Below, one piece after another: positions 8,280 to 15,399 of a stretch of DNA of 43,888 bases; the first letter of the stretch is position 1, and every line of letters begins with the position of its first letter. This DNA comes from a virus: positions 1 through 43,888 of the IMG/VR virus record IMGVR_UViG_3300049845_000144. One strand, 5' to 3'. Both the position numbers and the translations under genes were made by a program. The notes under the pieces are model-generated. The model saw only the letters and a list, made by a program, of their open reading frames with translations. It was not told where the DNA came from and ran no database searches.

Positions 8280-8899
8280 AATGCACCCTCTTTAAACTTT
8301 TTTGTTTTCCCGTCATGATCTACATGATGGGCATGAAATTTTATGTGTGGATATTCTGCTTTAAGATTGTTAAAGTGTTTTAGGTTAGTCTTTGAATCAT
8401 CGTAGAAATGAACGTGGTCATATTTACCAGTATCCAAATGCTTTCTTAATATGACGTTCTTCTTCTCTGCTGGTTTCTGATCACCTTTGATATTTCCAGC
8501 ACGATGTAAATGAATGTCATCCATGTCGATACCGTGCTTCTTGAACTTGTCAAGCACAGGCTTCTTATCGTCAAAATCTTCTCTTGCAGTGTTCATTATG
8601 ATTCGTGATTTGTGGCCACCAGCTTTAATTCTTTTTTGAATCGCTTGGACTTTACGAATCATTGGATGAATTGGAGTGGATTCATCGTGAAACTTTTTAG
8701 AATCTCTAAATTCACTGAAGTCATAATGATGACCATGCTCCAGTTTGTGATCATTAAACTCTTGATTATCGAGAGATCCGACATGGTTTCCATTTTTATC
8801 CTTAACATGAATTTTTGCGTTGGTTTTCATCAATGTTTCGTCTATGTCGAAAACATGAAGGCCCTTTGATTCTAACAGAAATTCTCTAAATGAAATCAT
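8276..8899 (-). CDS. CTS-tagged HAD-family phosphatase (207 aa)
   Basis: The first ten residues, MISFREFLLE, form a CTS-like helix ending in L-L-E. The HAD motif I follows almost at once: 'VFDIDETL' with D18, D20 and T22. Motif II is T104 in 'IIMNTARE', a lysine around 146-147 can serve as motif III, and 'FYDDSKTN' (D167, D168) is motif IV. All catalytic positions of a HAD hydrolase are present, so activity is likely; the substrate (nucleotide, sugar or polynucleotide 5'/3' phosphate) cannot be read. Histidine makes up about 22 of 207 residues, far above normal. Removal of the CTS at E10 would leave the enzyme intact. Confidence 0.83.
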   Translation of the reverse strand: MISFREFLLESKGLHVFDIDETLMKTNAKIHVKDKNGNHVGSLDNQEFNDHKLEHGHHYDFSEFRDSKKFHDESTPIHPMIRKVQAIQKRIKAGGHKSRIIMNTAREDFDDKKPVLDKFKKHGIDMDDIHLHRAGNIKGDQKPAEKKNVILRKHLDTGKYDHVHFYDDSKTNLKHFNNLKAEYPHIKFHAHHVDHDGKTKKFKEGAL

Positions 8900-9360
8900 T
8901 TCTTTTTCGGTGTCATATATGCTCGGTGACTGGCCTCGACGTGGGTTCCGTCAATTAAAGATTTTCTTGCAATTTTACCCAACGATTGCCACCTAGCACT
9001 TTCTTTGTCAGAAAAACTACCTGTTTTGGTTTGAGCATGATGAACCATTTTCTTATCTAGCTCCAACCATTCCTTCTCTAAGTCTGATAATGGCTTCTTG
9101 TGTTGGTAATCATGTTCACGTTGTTTATTGTCGGCATTAACATCAGCTGCATGACTTGTTATCGCATGTTTCTTTGCGGCTTCATATGCAGGAGAAGCAT
9201 TTTTAGTGAAGTCAGTAAATGGGTGTTTGCTGATCTCTTTACCGTCATGATGAACTGTATAGTGCCCGCCACGATCATCATCATTCTCGTGATAATGAAC
9301 TGAATATTTACCTCGCTCAAATGCAGCAGTCTCAGCAATATATTGTTTGAATGAGATCAT
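8896..9360 (-). CDS. CTS-bearing small basic/His-rich internal protein (154 aa)
   Basis: The N-terminus MISFKQYIAETAAFE is the closest match in the window to the T4 internal-protein signal (MKTYQEFIAE), with I-A-E as the predicted cleavage site. Next comes 'KYSVHYHENDDDRGGHYTVH', a short beta segment, then a helical Lys/Glu-rich region. No enzyme motif is seen. The start overlaps the stop of the 528-residue gene and the stop overlaps the start of the HAD gene, so expression is coupled. Probable internal head protein. Confidence 0.76.
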   Translation of the reverse strand: MISFKQYIAETAAFERGKYSVHYHENDDDRGGHYTVHHDGKEISKHPFTDFTKNASPAYEAAKKHAITSHAADVNADNKQREHDYQHKKPLSDLEKEWLELDKKMVHHAQTKTGSFSDKESARWQSLGKIARKSLIDGTHVEASHRAYMTPKKK

Positions 9361-10946
9361 TAATAGTACCCAGGACCTTTCGATGGTTCTCTACTGCGAC
9401 CAGGTTCAAAATAATCACCACCATCAACTTTCTTTAATTTTGTACCACGTTTCTTTCTTATAGCCTCAATTTGTGCATCAATACCTCTGGCAAACTCATG
9501 ATGGTCTGCTAACGACTTATCTTTCATCTTCATAAGTTCTCTGATAGATTTTGAACTTTCGTTTATTTCTGTCTCTTCATTCCACCTACTGTTGCCTATT
9601 TGACCGCTATAGTTTCTGCCATCATCTGTGTCAGTTGGTTCTTCTTGAACAGAAACGGCATTTGGTGAAGCAGATGGTGAATGTGATGGGTTCTCTTTTT
9701 TATGTTTTTTAATTGCAACTCGACAAGCATGTTCTGCGGATCTTGCCTTAACTACATGATGTTCAGTATCCGCCGCGGTTGGTCCATACTCAACTGGCAC
9801 ATCATACGTCTTTAAATCTTTGTGATCTTCCGCCGCATCATAAAATGCTTCTTTCATATGTGCCGGACTCAAGGCACTTTTAGTTACATGCTTCAAATAT
9901 TTTGCTTGATCGGGTGTGATTTCTTTTTTGATCAATCTCATCATTAAGTCGTGGTACCTAGCGCGACTTCTCTCTTTTGTTTTTGGCGTAGAGCCATAAG
10001 TTTTTGACTCTTCAACTTTCTTTAATTTGTCATAATATTTTGGGTCTTCCTTGATGTGATCTCTAGCTATTTCTGCTGCCACCTTTTCATCTGTGGTGTG
10101 CTCCATTTCAATTTTAACACCTTTAGACAATTGGTCTTCAATTTCAGATACAGGTACGTTGTGGTGAGAAGCCAAATCTTCAACACTTAATGTTTTGACG
10201 TCCAGTGATTCTTTTAAGAATCCGATGTGCTCTATATCGTGAACTACATAGCCACGTTTCTTATAAAACTTCTTTGCCCTTTTGATAGCACCATCTTTAT
10301 CTTCTGCATCATGCGGTATGCGAGCTATTCTTTGAATTTTATTCTTTCTGTTTGAAACCGCGGGATCATTAGGATCGGAAACTGTAACTGATACGCGGTG
10401 AACTTTCTTTTTAGCGGCTTCTTGTGCTTTCTTAAATCTACGTTCCCAATCACGGTTTTCGGCATCAGTTGAACCCGAGTCTCTGTTAGGAAACATCTCA
10501 TTTAACTCAACACTTTCTTTCATCGACTTGCGCCAATCATCTTTAGATATTGGGCCTGCGCCGGTGTGATAAACGAAATGGGTGCCACCACGCGTTCCAA
10601 TTCGTGCTTTACCACCCCTGTCAAGAATATGGTTAGCGAATTTTTGTGCACTATCTGGGCTACCTGGAAATGCCTCAATATATTCTCCGCGTTCAGCACC
10701 TTCATACGGGCTTTTGTGCTTTGTAACCTCAATTGCCTCTTTATAAAGTCTAGTTGGAGTATGAACTGCTGCAGGAAACAATCTTTCTGCTTGCTCTTTC
10801 TCCATAACACCAACCCCTTGAACATGAACCGGATCTTTCATTTTAGCTGGTTTAGCTGTCAATGGTTTCTTGGTCCACTTTTTAGCAACATCCTCTTCCA
10901 CTATCAATGACACAATATTGGCAACGTCGTTTATTAAGTTTTTCAT
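9360..10946 (-). CDS. Internal-type polyprotein with DUF5661-like module (528 aa)
   Basis: The N-terminus MKNLINDVANIVSLIVEED is CTS-like, with I-V-E near 15-17. Candidate protease sites recur at 'ESVELNE' and 'ETEINE'. Residues about 252-312 ('LSVEDLASHH...GVKIEMEHTTDEKVAAEIARDH...YYDKLKKVEE') match the DUF5661 pattern found in phage and bacterial proteins, of unknown function. Residues about 80-130 form a separate compact module ('AFPGSPDSAQKFANHILDRG'). The rest is charged and low in complexity. The ATG overlaps the stop of the 708-residue gene (ATGA). Confidence 0.72.
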   Translation of the reverse strand: MKNLINDVANIVSLIVEEDVAKKWTKKPLTAKPAKMKDPVHVQGVGVMEKEQAERLFPAAVHTPTRLYKEAIEVTKHKSPYEGAERGEYIEAFPGSPDSAQKFANHILDRGGKARIGTRGGTHFVYHTGAGPISKDDWRKSMKESVELNEMFPNRDSGSTDAENRDWERRFKKAQEAAKKKVHRVSVTVSDPNDPAVSNRKNKIQRIARIPHDAEDKDGAIKRAKKFYKKRGYVVHDIEHIGFLKESLDVKTLSVEDLASHHNVPVSEIEDQLSKGVKIEMEHTTDEKVAAEIARDHIKEDPKYYDKLKKVEESKTYGSTPKTKERSRARYHDLMMRLIKKEITPDQAKYLKHVTKSALSPAHMKEAFYDAAEDHKDLKTYDVPVEYGPTAADTEHHVVKARSAEHACRVAIKKHKKENPSHSPSASPNAVSVQEEPTDTDDGRNYSGQIGNSRWNEETEINESSKSIRELMKMKDKSLADHHEFARGIDAQIEAIRKKRGTKLKKVDGGDYFEPGRSREPSKGPGYY

Positions 10947-13069
10947 TTGCTGGCCCTTTTCTTTGCTTCAACTTCAGCATAACTGGCTTTCCAATTCGCT
11001 TTGTGTAAGTCATCTAAATGCTTAGTCATGGTTGGGTTATCTTTGTGCTTTTCTTTCACCGCATTCCACTCATTGGCACTTCTATCCCGATCATATGCTT
11101 GAGTTGATGCACCCCAACCCTCCAAAAATTGTTTGAAGTTTGGTTTAATCATTTCTGTCACCTTCTTTCTCGATTTCCTTGGTTTTGGTTGCAATCTTTC
11201 TCGGATAGTGTCACCTATCTTTTTAATCTCGTGATCTTTAATGTGACCAGGCAAGTTAGATTTATAAACAGAATCATCACCCTTCATAATTGAACTTCTA
11301 ATGTCAGACGCATGAGCACCTTCTGGTGTCTTTTCATGACCTTTAACTTCATTTCGTGAAATGACTTTCAGCGATTTGAAGTGATATCCATTACCTTTGT
11401 CATCGAACTTTCCGTTGTTTGCTTTTAATGGTTCACCTAGTGGACCCATTTCATCTTTACCTAATACAACAGTAGCATGTGTTACACCAGATTTGTGTAA
11501 GTGAGCTAAATGATGGAATAGACTTGGTCGATCAGGACTAGCTTGATGAATAATGTTTTTGTGTTCTGGAACTATCTTTTTGAGGAAAGAAGTCTTTTCA
11601 GCACCAGTTAGTGGATTCTTTTTATTGTCCTGTGTGTTGGTTACAATGGCACTTGCTGATCCACCTGTTTGTTTTGCGTGATTTGCTACCGCGCGAACTA
11701 CCTCTGCGTGCATGTTGTGGGGTGGGTTAGCACGAAGGACAGTTGTTGTATGATGAACCTCTTTTTCCTCCTTTAAATCTTTTGCTGCACGTGCTTGGTC
11801 TCTACCGCCACCTTTTGCATTCCAAGCCGCATTTGCCGCATTAAATCCACCGGCGCCACCACGTGGATTCAATTTCTGTGAATTAACCTTTTCATGCGGT
11901 CCGCGTGGTACATATCCCTCAGGTTTCGCTGGAGTGAATCCACCCTTACCGTCTGGTAGTTCGTGTTTGATTGGGTTATGTGAATCTGCCTCATGTGTCT
12001 TTTTCACGTAGTGATTAACAGCAGCAGTCATTGCGTGATGAACTTCAAACGCCTTATTGATTGAGTGTTTGTGTGATTCCACCTCTTGTAGCATACGTTC
12101 CTTCTCTGCACGCTTACTATCTTTACCTTTTTCGGACTTCGCCTTATCAATCTCTTTGTCGTGAGCATCAGATACGAACTTCTTGAAATCTTCGTGTTTC
12201 AATGGTTTGTGTTCTTCACCACCATATTCGCCTTTATTGACTTTGTGATTGACGAACCTATCAGCCAATGCACCATATGAACCGTGACCAACAACATCAA
12301 GGTGGGTCCTAGTCTCAGGATCCTTAATGTGATCGTGCAACACCTTATTGTGGTGAGCCATCTCAGAGTGGTGAATCTTTGGTGCAGCCAAGTTCACGTT
12401 ATAAACATCATCGTGATGCTTAACGTCTTTGCCGTCAACTAAACCGCTTGGCTTATTGAATGACTTATCGAACTTAGTGTGTGATGCAAGAACAATCTTT
12501 GCCTTCTTTAGTTTCTTAATTTCGCGAGGGTCAGTTGTGCTGTTCCTGATAGTGTTTGGTTGCCATGTTGCCTTACCATTTTCGTGCTTAATATCGTTCT
12601 TTGGGTCGGTGGTGTGAATGTCATGCTGAATAATATCCGCATCACCGTGTATTTTATGTGCATGGTCAACCAACTTCGATAGCACTGGGGTTAAATGATG
12701 GCCCTTGCCGTAATGCTTAGCCACATCTTCCTTAGAATATGCTACGCGCTCATTATGAGGAATAGTCTTCGATTCCATTCTACCTTTGTATGCAACACCA
12801 ACTGCATCATGTGGATGCTTTGGGTTGTGGAATGGTGAATCAGGATGATTGCGAACAGTTACAACTGACACACTACCGTCAGTCTTTTTCTGCGGGACAA
12901 TGCTTGGTTTCTTTTGCCCACGATCTTGCATGTGCTTGAACAGCGACATTGCAGCACCGGTTGCATGGGAACCTCTCAATGCGTTGTCTGGCAGATGACC
13001 ATAGTGGCCGTGACTGCCACCAGCCAAAGCCTCATACTTCTCTGAAAGAAACTCCTTGAATGAGATCAT
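10943..13069 (-). CDS. CTS-tagged double nucleotidyltransferase-like protein (708 aa)
   Basis: Begins MISFKEFLSE, a CTS-like helix with L-S-E. Residues about 55-210 follow the plan of a T4-superfamily family (DUF6267-like) with a ligase-type nucleotidyltransferase signature: K-x-D-G at 62-65 ('KKTDGSVSV'), then 'DIIQHDIH' and 'ATWQPNTIRN'. Around residue 450, 'LRANPPHNMHAEVV' resembles the HxGH site of adenylyl/cytidylyltransferases. It is followed by 'NPLTGAEKTSFLKK', 'ATVVLGKDEM' and, near 590, 'ASDIRSSI', which corresponds to the C-terminal S/T-rich motif. The Gly of HxGH is Met here, so activity is uncertain. A C-terminal 69-residue unit starts with a second CTS-like segment. His content is about ten per cent. 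Confidence 0.76.
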   Translation of the reverse strand: MISFKEFLSEKYEALAGGSHGHYGHLPDNALRGSHATGAAMSLFKHMQDRGQKKPSIVPQKKTDGSVSVVTVRNHPDSPFHNPKHPHDAVGVAYKGRMESKTIPHNERVAYSKEDVAKHYGKGHHLTPVLSKLVDHAHKIHGDADIIQHDIHTTDPKNDIKHENGKATWQPNTIRNSTTDPREIKKLKKAKIVLASHTKFDKSFNKPSGLVDGKDVKHHDDVYNVNLAAPKIHHSEMAHHNKVLHDHIKDPETRTHLDVVGHGSYGALADRFVNHKVNKGEYGGEEHKPLKHEDFKKFVSDAHDKEIDKAKSEKGKDSKRAEKERMLQEVESHKHSINKAFEVHHAMTAAVNHYVKKTHEADSHNPIKHELPDGKGGFTPAKPEGYVPRGPHEKVNSQKLNPRGGAGGFNAANAAWNAKGGGRDQARAAKDLKEEKEVHHTTTVLRANPPHNMHAEVVRAVANHAKQTGGSASAIVTNTQDNKKNPLTGAEKTSFLKKIVPEHKNIIHQASPDRPSLFHHLAHLHKSGVTHATVVLGKDEMGPLGEPLKANNGKFDDKGNGYHFKSLKVISRNEVKGHEKTPEGAHASDIRSSIMKGDDSVYKSNLPGHIKDHEIKKIGDTIRERLQPKPRKSRKKVTEMIKPNFKQFLEGWGASTQAYDRDRSANEWNAVKEKHKDNPTMTKHLDDLHKANWKASYAEVEAKKRASK
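11150..11152 (-). promoter_or_regulatory. Internal start (ATG) with ribosome-binding site before a second CTS-like segment
   Basis: The ATG at 11152 (codon 640 of the 708-residue frame) is preceded by AAGGTG about eight bases upstream. It would yield a 69-residue product starting MIKPNFKQFLEG, which resembles the other targeting helices. This suggests a fused or nested small internal-protein gene. Confidence 0.42.
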
Positions 13070-13070
13070 A

Positions 13071-14720
13071 TCAATGACTTGCTGCAGCTAAAACGTTCCA
13101 ACCATGTCCCGCACTTGCAAGGACATTACCTTTTGTTTTTGGACTGTAATGAGCTAACGGAGTGTGTGATCCATCCTTCTCTACTTTATGAATTGTTGTT
13201 CTTTCACCGTTCCTTGTTACTGCATACTTTGTTTTGGAACTATTGAACACTTTTCGCAACGGTGATTCACTTCCGTGTGTTACGGTTGCGCGAGTTCGTT
13301 CCTTCTTATCACCTTGAACGTGTATTTTTGTCCAAGGCATACTAGTTGTTGCAGTCATGTGCTTTTTCAACATAGAACCAATTATCTTATGACCGTCAGG
13401 TTGATTGGTTAAATGACTAATGTGCTTATGTAGTTCTTTTGATAATGCAACTTTGGGTGCCCGACCGTGTTCATTGGCTGTTTTCTCAATTGAAGAATAT
13501 GAACTAACGCCCTCTTTCTTCCTAACCTTATCAATTTCTCTTTTTCTTTCAGCGGCAGTTAAATGACCCATGCCGCATTTATCAGCAACATCTTGACAAC
13601 CCTTCTTTGAAATTTTTGCTGTGTTTAATTTTCTGGTTGGGTGATCTAGATCACCGCCCATATCGATGCCCGGGCCCTTCAATGTGATGTTATTTGACTT
13701 CTTTGATGACTTCAAAGAATAACCTTCATGGTGCTTTTCTGACTTATCGTGTGACAAGTCAGAATTATGAACCTCAACAGCAACGTCAGATGGATTCTCT
13801 TGTGTGTCATTATGTTTTCCGTTAGTAAAACGGCCAATATCACCTGGTTTAGATGTGTGACCAACTTTACTTATTTTTACGTCAGGACCATGTTTTGCTT
13901 TTAAATGTTCCAATGCAGCATCAGCAGCAACTTGACCATGATGTTTTCTTAGTTCTACGTGATCTGGATCTTTACCTTCAGCCAACTTTGCAACTGCTGC
14001 ATGATGTGGTGCAACTTCTGCCTTATGTTCTTCGGAACCATAAGTTCCATGTTGTGCATGTTTGTGGCCTATTAGTCCAATTGCGGTGTGATGTTCTGTT
14101 ATTTTACCTGCTGAATCCGGATCCAACGGTTTGTGTTCTTCATTCAAAACACTTTCTTTTAATTGGTCGGATTCAACATCTTTACCTGATGCTTCCAATT
14201 CTTCTTTAGTTGGGTGCTCGGCATCGTGCCCCCAATGAACCAACTTTGAAATGACTCCCAAATTTTTATTGAAGAAAACAGCATGTCGACCATTTGGATT
14301 ATTGAATAAATGAACATGAACATCGTGCCCATCAGATGTTTTATATTTGTGATGTGGAATTAGGTTGTCAAAACTATGATCATCACCAAAATTTTCCTTT
14401 ATGAATTGCTTAAACTTAATCATATTTCTTTCTCCAAGAGTCTTTGTTTTAGCTGTTCTCTCAATATCAAATCGTTTCCTTAAATCAGATATTGGTGTTC
14501 CATATTGGTCGGTTATTTTGTCACCAACCATTTTTGTTGTTGTTCCTCGCTTAGTCGTAATAGAAAAGTGTCTCTTTCCATTATGTATGTCGATTTTATC
14601 ATGACTTACTAATCCCTTGGAACCTAGTGGACCATCTTTGTATAGGTCCAGTTTTTCACCCGGTTTTAAATCTTGAGGTATCTTTCCCAAAACCTCGTTG
14701 ATCAAAAACTCCAATAACAT
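13071..14720 (-). CDS. Two-module CTS protein with possible nuclease-like segment (549 aa)
   Basis: The N-terminal module (1-99) starts MLLEFLINEVLGK, with I-N-E as a candidate protease site. A second CTS, MIKFKQFIKE, starts at residue 100 with its own ribosome-binding site. 'LKESVLNEEH' near 188-195 is another L-x-E site. Residues about 305-345 contain 'NPSDVAVEV' then 'GYSLKSSKKSNN' (D312, E316, K337), a layout seen in some PD-(D/E)XK restriction-like nucleases; this is only a suggestion. The protein is His/Lys-rich throughout. The start overlaps the upstream stop (TAATG). Confidence 0.7.
   Translation of the reverse strand: MLLEFLINEVLGKIPQDLKPGEKLDLYKDGPLGSKGLVSHDKIDIHNGKRHFSITTKRGTTTKMVGDKITDQYGTPISDLRKRFDIERTAKTKTLGERNMIKFKQFIKENFGDDHSFDNLIPHHKYKTSDGHDVHVHLFNNPNGRHAVFFNKNLGVISKLVHWGHDAEHPTKEELEASGKDVESDQLKESVLNEEHKPLDPDSAGKITEHHTAIGLIGHKHAQHGTYGSEEHKAEVAPHHAAVAKLAEGKDPDHVELRKHHGQVAADAALEHLKAKHGPDVKISKVGHTSKPGDIGRFTNGKHNDTQENPSDVAVEVHNSDLSHDKSEKHHEGYSLKSSKKSNNITLKGPGIDMGGDLDHPTRKLNTAKISKKGCQDVADKCGMGHLTAAERKREIDKVRKKEGVSSYSSIEKTANEHGRAPKVALSKELHKHISHLTNQPDGHKIIGSMLKKHMTATTSMPWTKIHVQGDKKERTRATVTHGSESPLRKVFNSSKTKYAVTRNGERTTIHKVEKDGSHTPLAHYSPKTKGNVLASAGHGWNVLAAASH
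14421..14423 (-). promoter_or_regulatory. Internal start (ATG) with strong ribosome-binding site and CTS
   Basis: GGAGAAAGAAATATG places a good Shine-Dalgarno sequence seven to eight bases before codon 100 of the 549-residue frame. The product would start MIKFKQFIKENF, the local CTS pattern. Either two genes have fused or both forms are made, each with its own targeting signal. Confidence 0.6.
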
Positions 14721-15319
14721 TACTTGTTTATTCCGTAATATTCACCAATTGGGTCATAGTCTCTATAGTACGAATCCCTTGCAGCTTTTTCGATCCGCCC
14801 AGCAGGTTTTCCTGGTTTTTCTATCGCCTTCTTTATTCTACGATCACTAACACGGGATTTTCTTAAATTCTTGTCAGATGGATATCCTGTTGCCATCAAT
14901 TCAGCATCACCTTCTTTTTGGCTAGGTATAACACCTGCCTTTATTGCTGCCCTAATGTGTGCATGTGAGCCCCATGGGCCACCTTTAATTTTCTGACCAG
15001 GTACTTTATAACCTTCACCTTCCTTAAGATCCATGTCTAAAGTATCGATAAAAGCTGATTCTACGATAGCATTGATTTCTGGTTCAGAAAACATTTCACT
15101 ATCGACAATTCCTTGTGCAAATTCTTCCACAACCTTGATATTTTTGTTTCGGCCCCACTTATAAACCAACTTCCTTAGTATTTTTTGGAGAAGGGTTGGG
15201 CCCTGAATTAAATTAGATTGGACTTGATTTTTAACTTTCGCCCTTACAGGAGCTTCACCACTCTCAATAATATTGGTTATAGTGTCAGTAAATTCTTTGG
15301 AAAATGGAGATTTTATCAT
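14720..15319 (-). CDS. Unrecognised late-block protein (199 aa)
   Basis: No family recognised. The first half is helical ('FTDTITNIIESGEAPVRAKV'). The C-terminal half is basic and Gly-rich ('GGPWGSHAHIRAAIKAG', then 'KPGKPAGRIEKAARDSYYRD'), as in many virion proteins that touch DNA. 'SAFIDTLDMDLKEGEG' offers a weak L-x-E site. Unlike its neighbours it lacks a clear N-terminal CTS. It is the first gene after the strong hairpin and late-like octamer at 15346-15388, so it heads the late transcription unit that continues down to 6703. Confidence 0.68.
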   Translation of the reverse strand: MIKSPFSKEFTDTITNIIESGEAPVRAKVKNQVQSNLIQGPTLLQKILRKLVYKWGRNKNIKVVEEFAQGIVDSEMFSEPEINAIVESAFIDTLDMDLKEGEGYKVPGQKIKGGPWGSHAHIRAAIKAGVIPSQKEGDAELMATGYPSDKNLRKSRVSDRRIKKAIEKPGKPAGRIEKAARDSYYRDYDPIGEYYGINK

Positions 15320-15345
15320 AAGTTCACCTTTTAAAAGTTGGTTAA

Positions 15346-15388
15346 ATGCCCCGAGATAATATATTTATGGTATATTATCTCGGGGCAT
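15346..15388 (-). terminator. Strong terminator hairpin after the helicase gene
   Basis: An 18-bp perfect inverted repeat (ATGCCCCGAGATAATATA and its complement) has a seven-base loop. It lies 12 bases after the helicase stop, is GC-rich at its base and is followed by ATTTAACC on the minus strand. It separates the replication block from the late block. Confidence 0.8.
15362..15369 (-). promoter_or_regulatory. Late-promoter-like CATAAATA inside the terminator loop
   Basis: CATAAATA (T4 late consensus TATAAATA) spans the loop and adjoining stem of the 15346-15388 hairpin, about 43 bases before the start at 15319. The same octamer occurs at 178-185 and 18765-18772, and an exact TATAAATA sits in a hairpin loop at 40731-40738. 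Confidence 0.55.
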
Positions 15389-15399
15389 CTTTAGGAACT

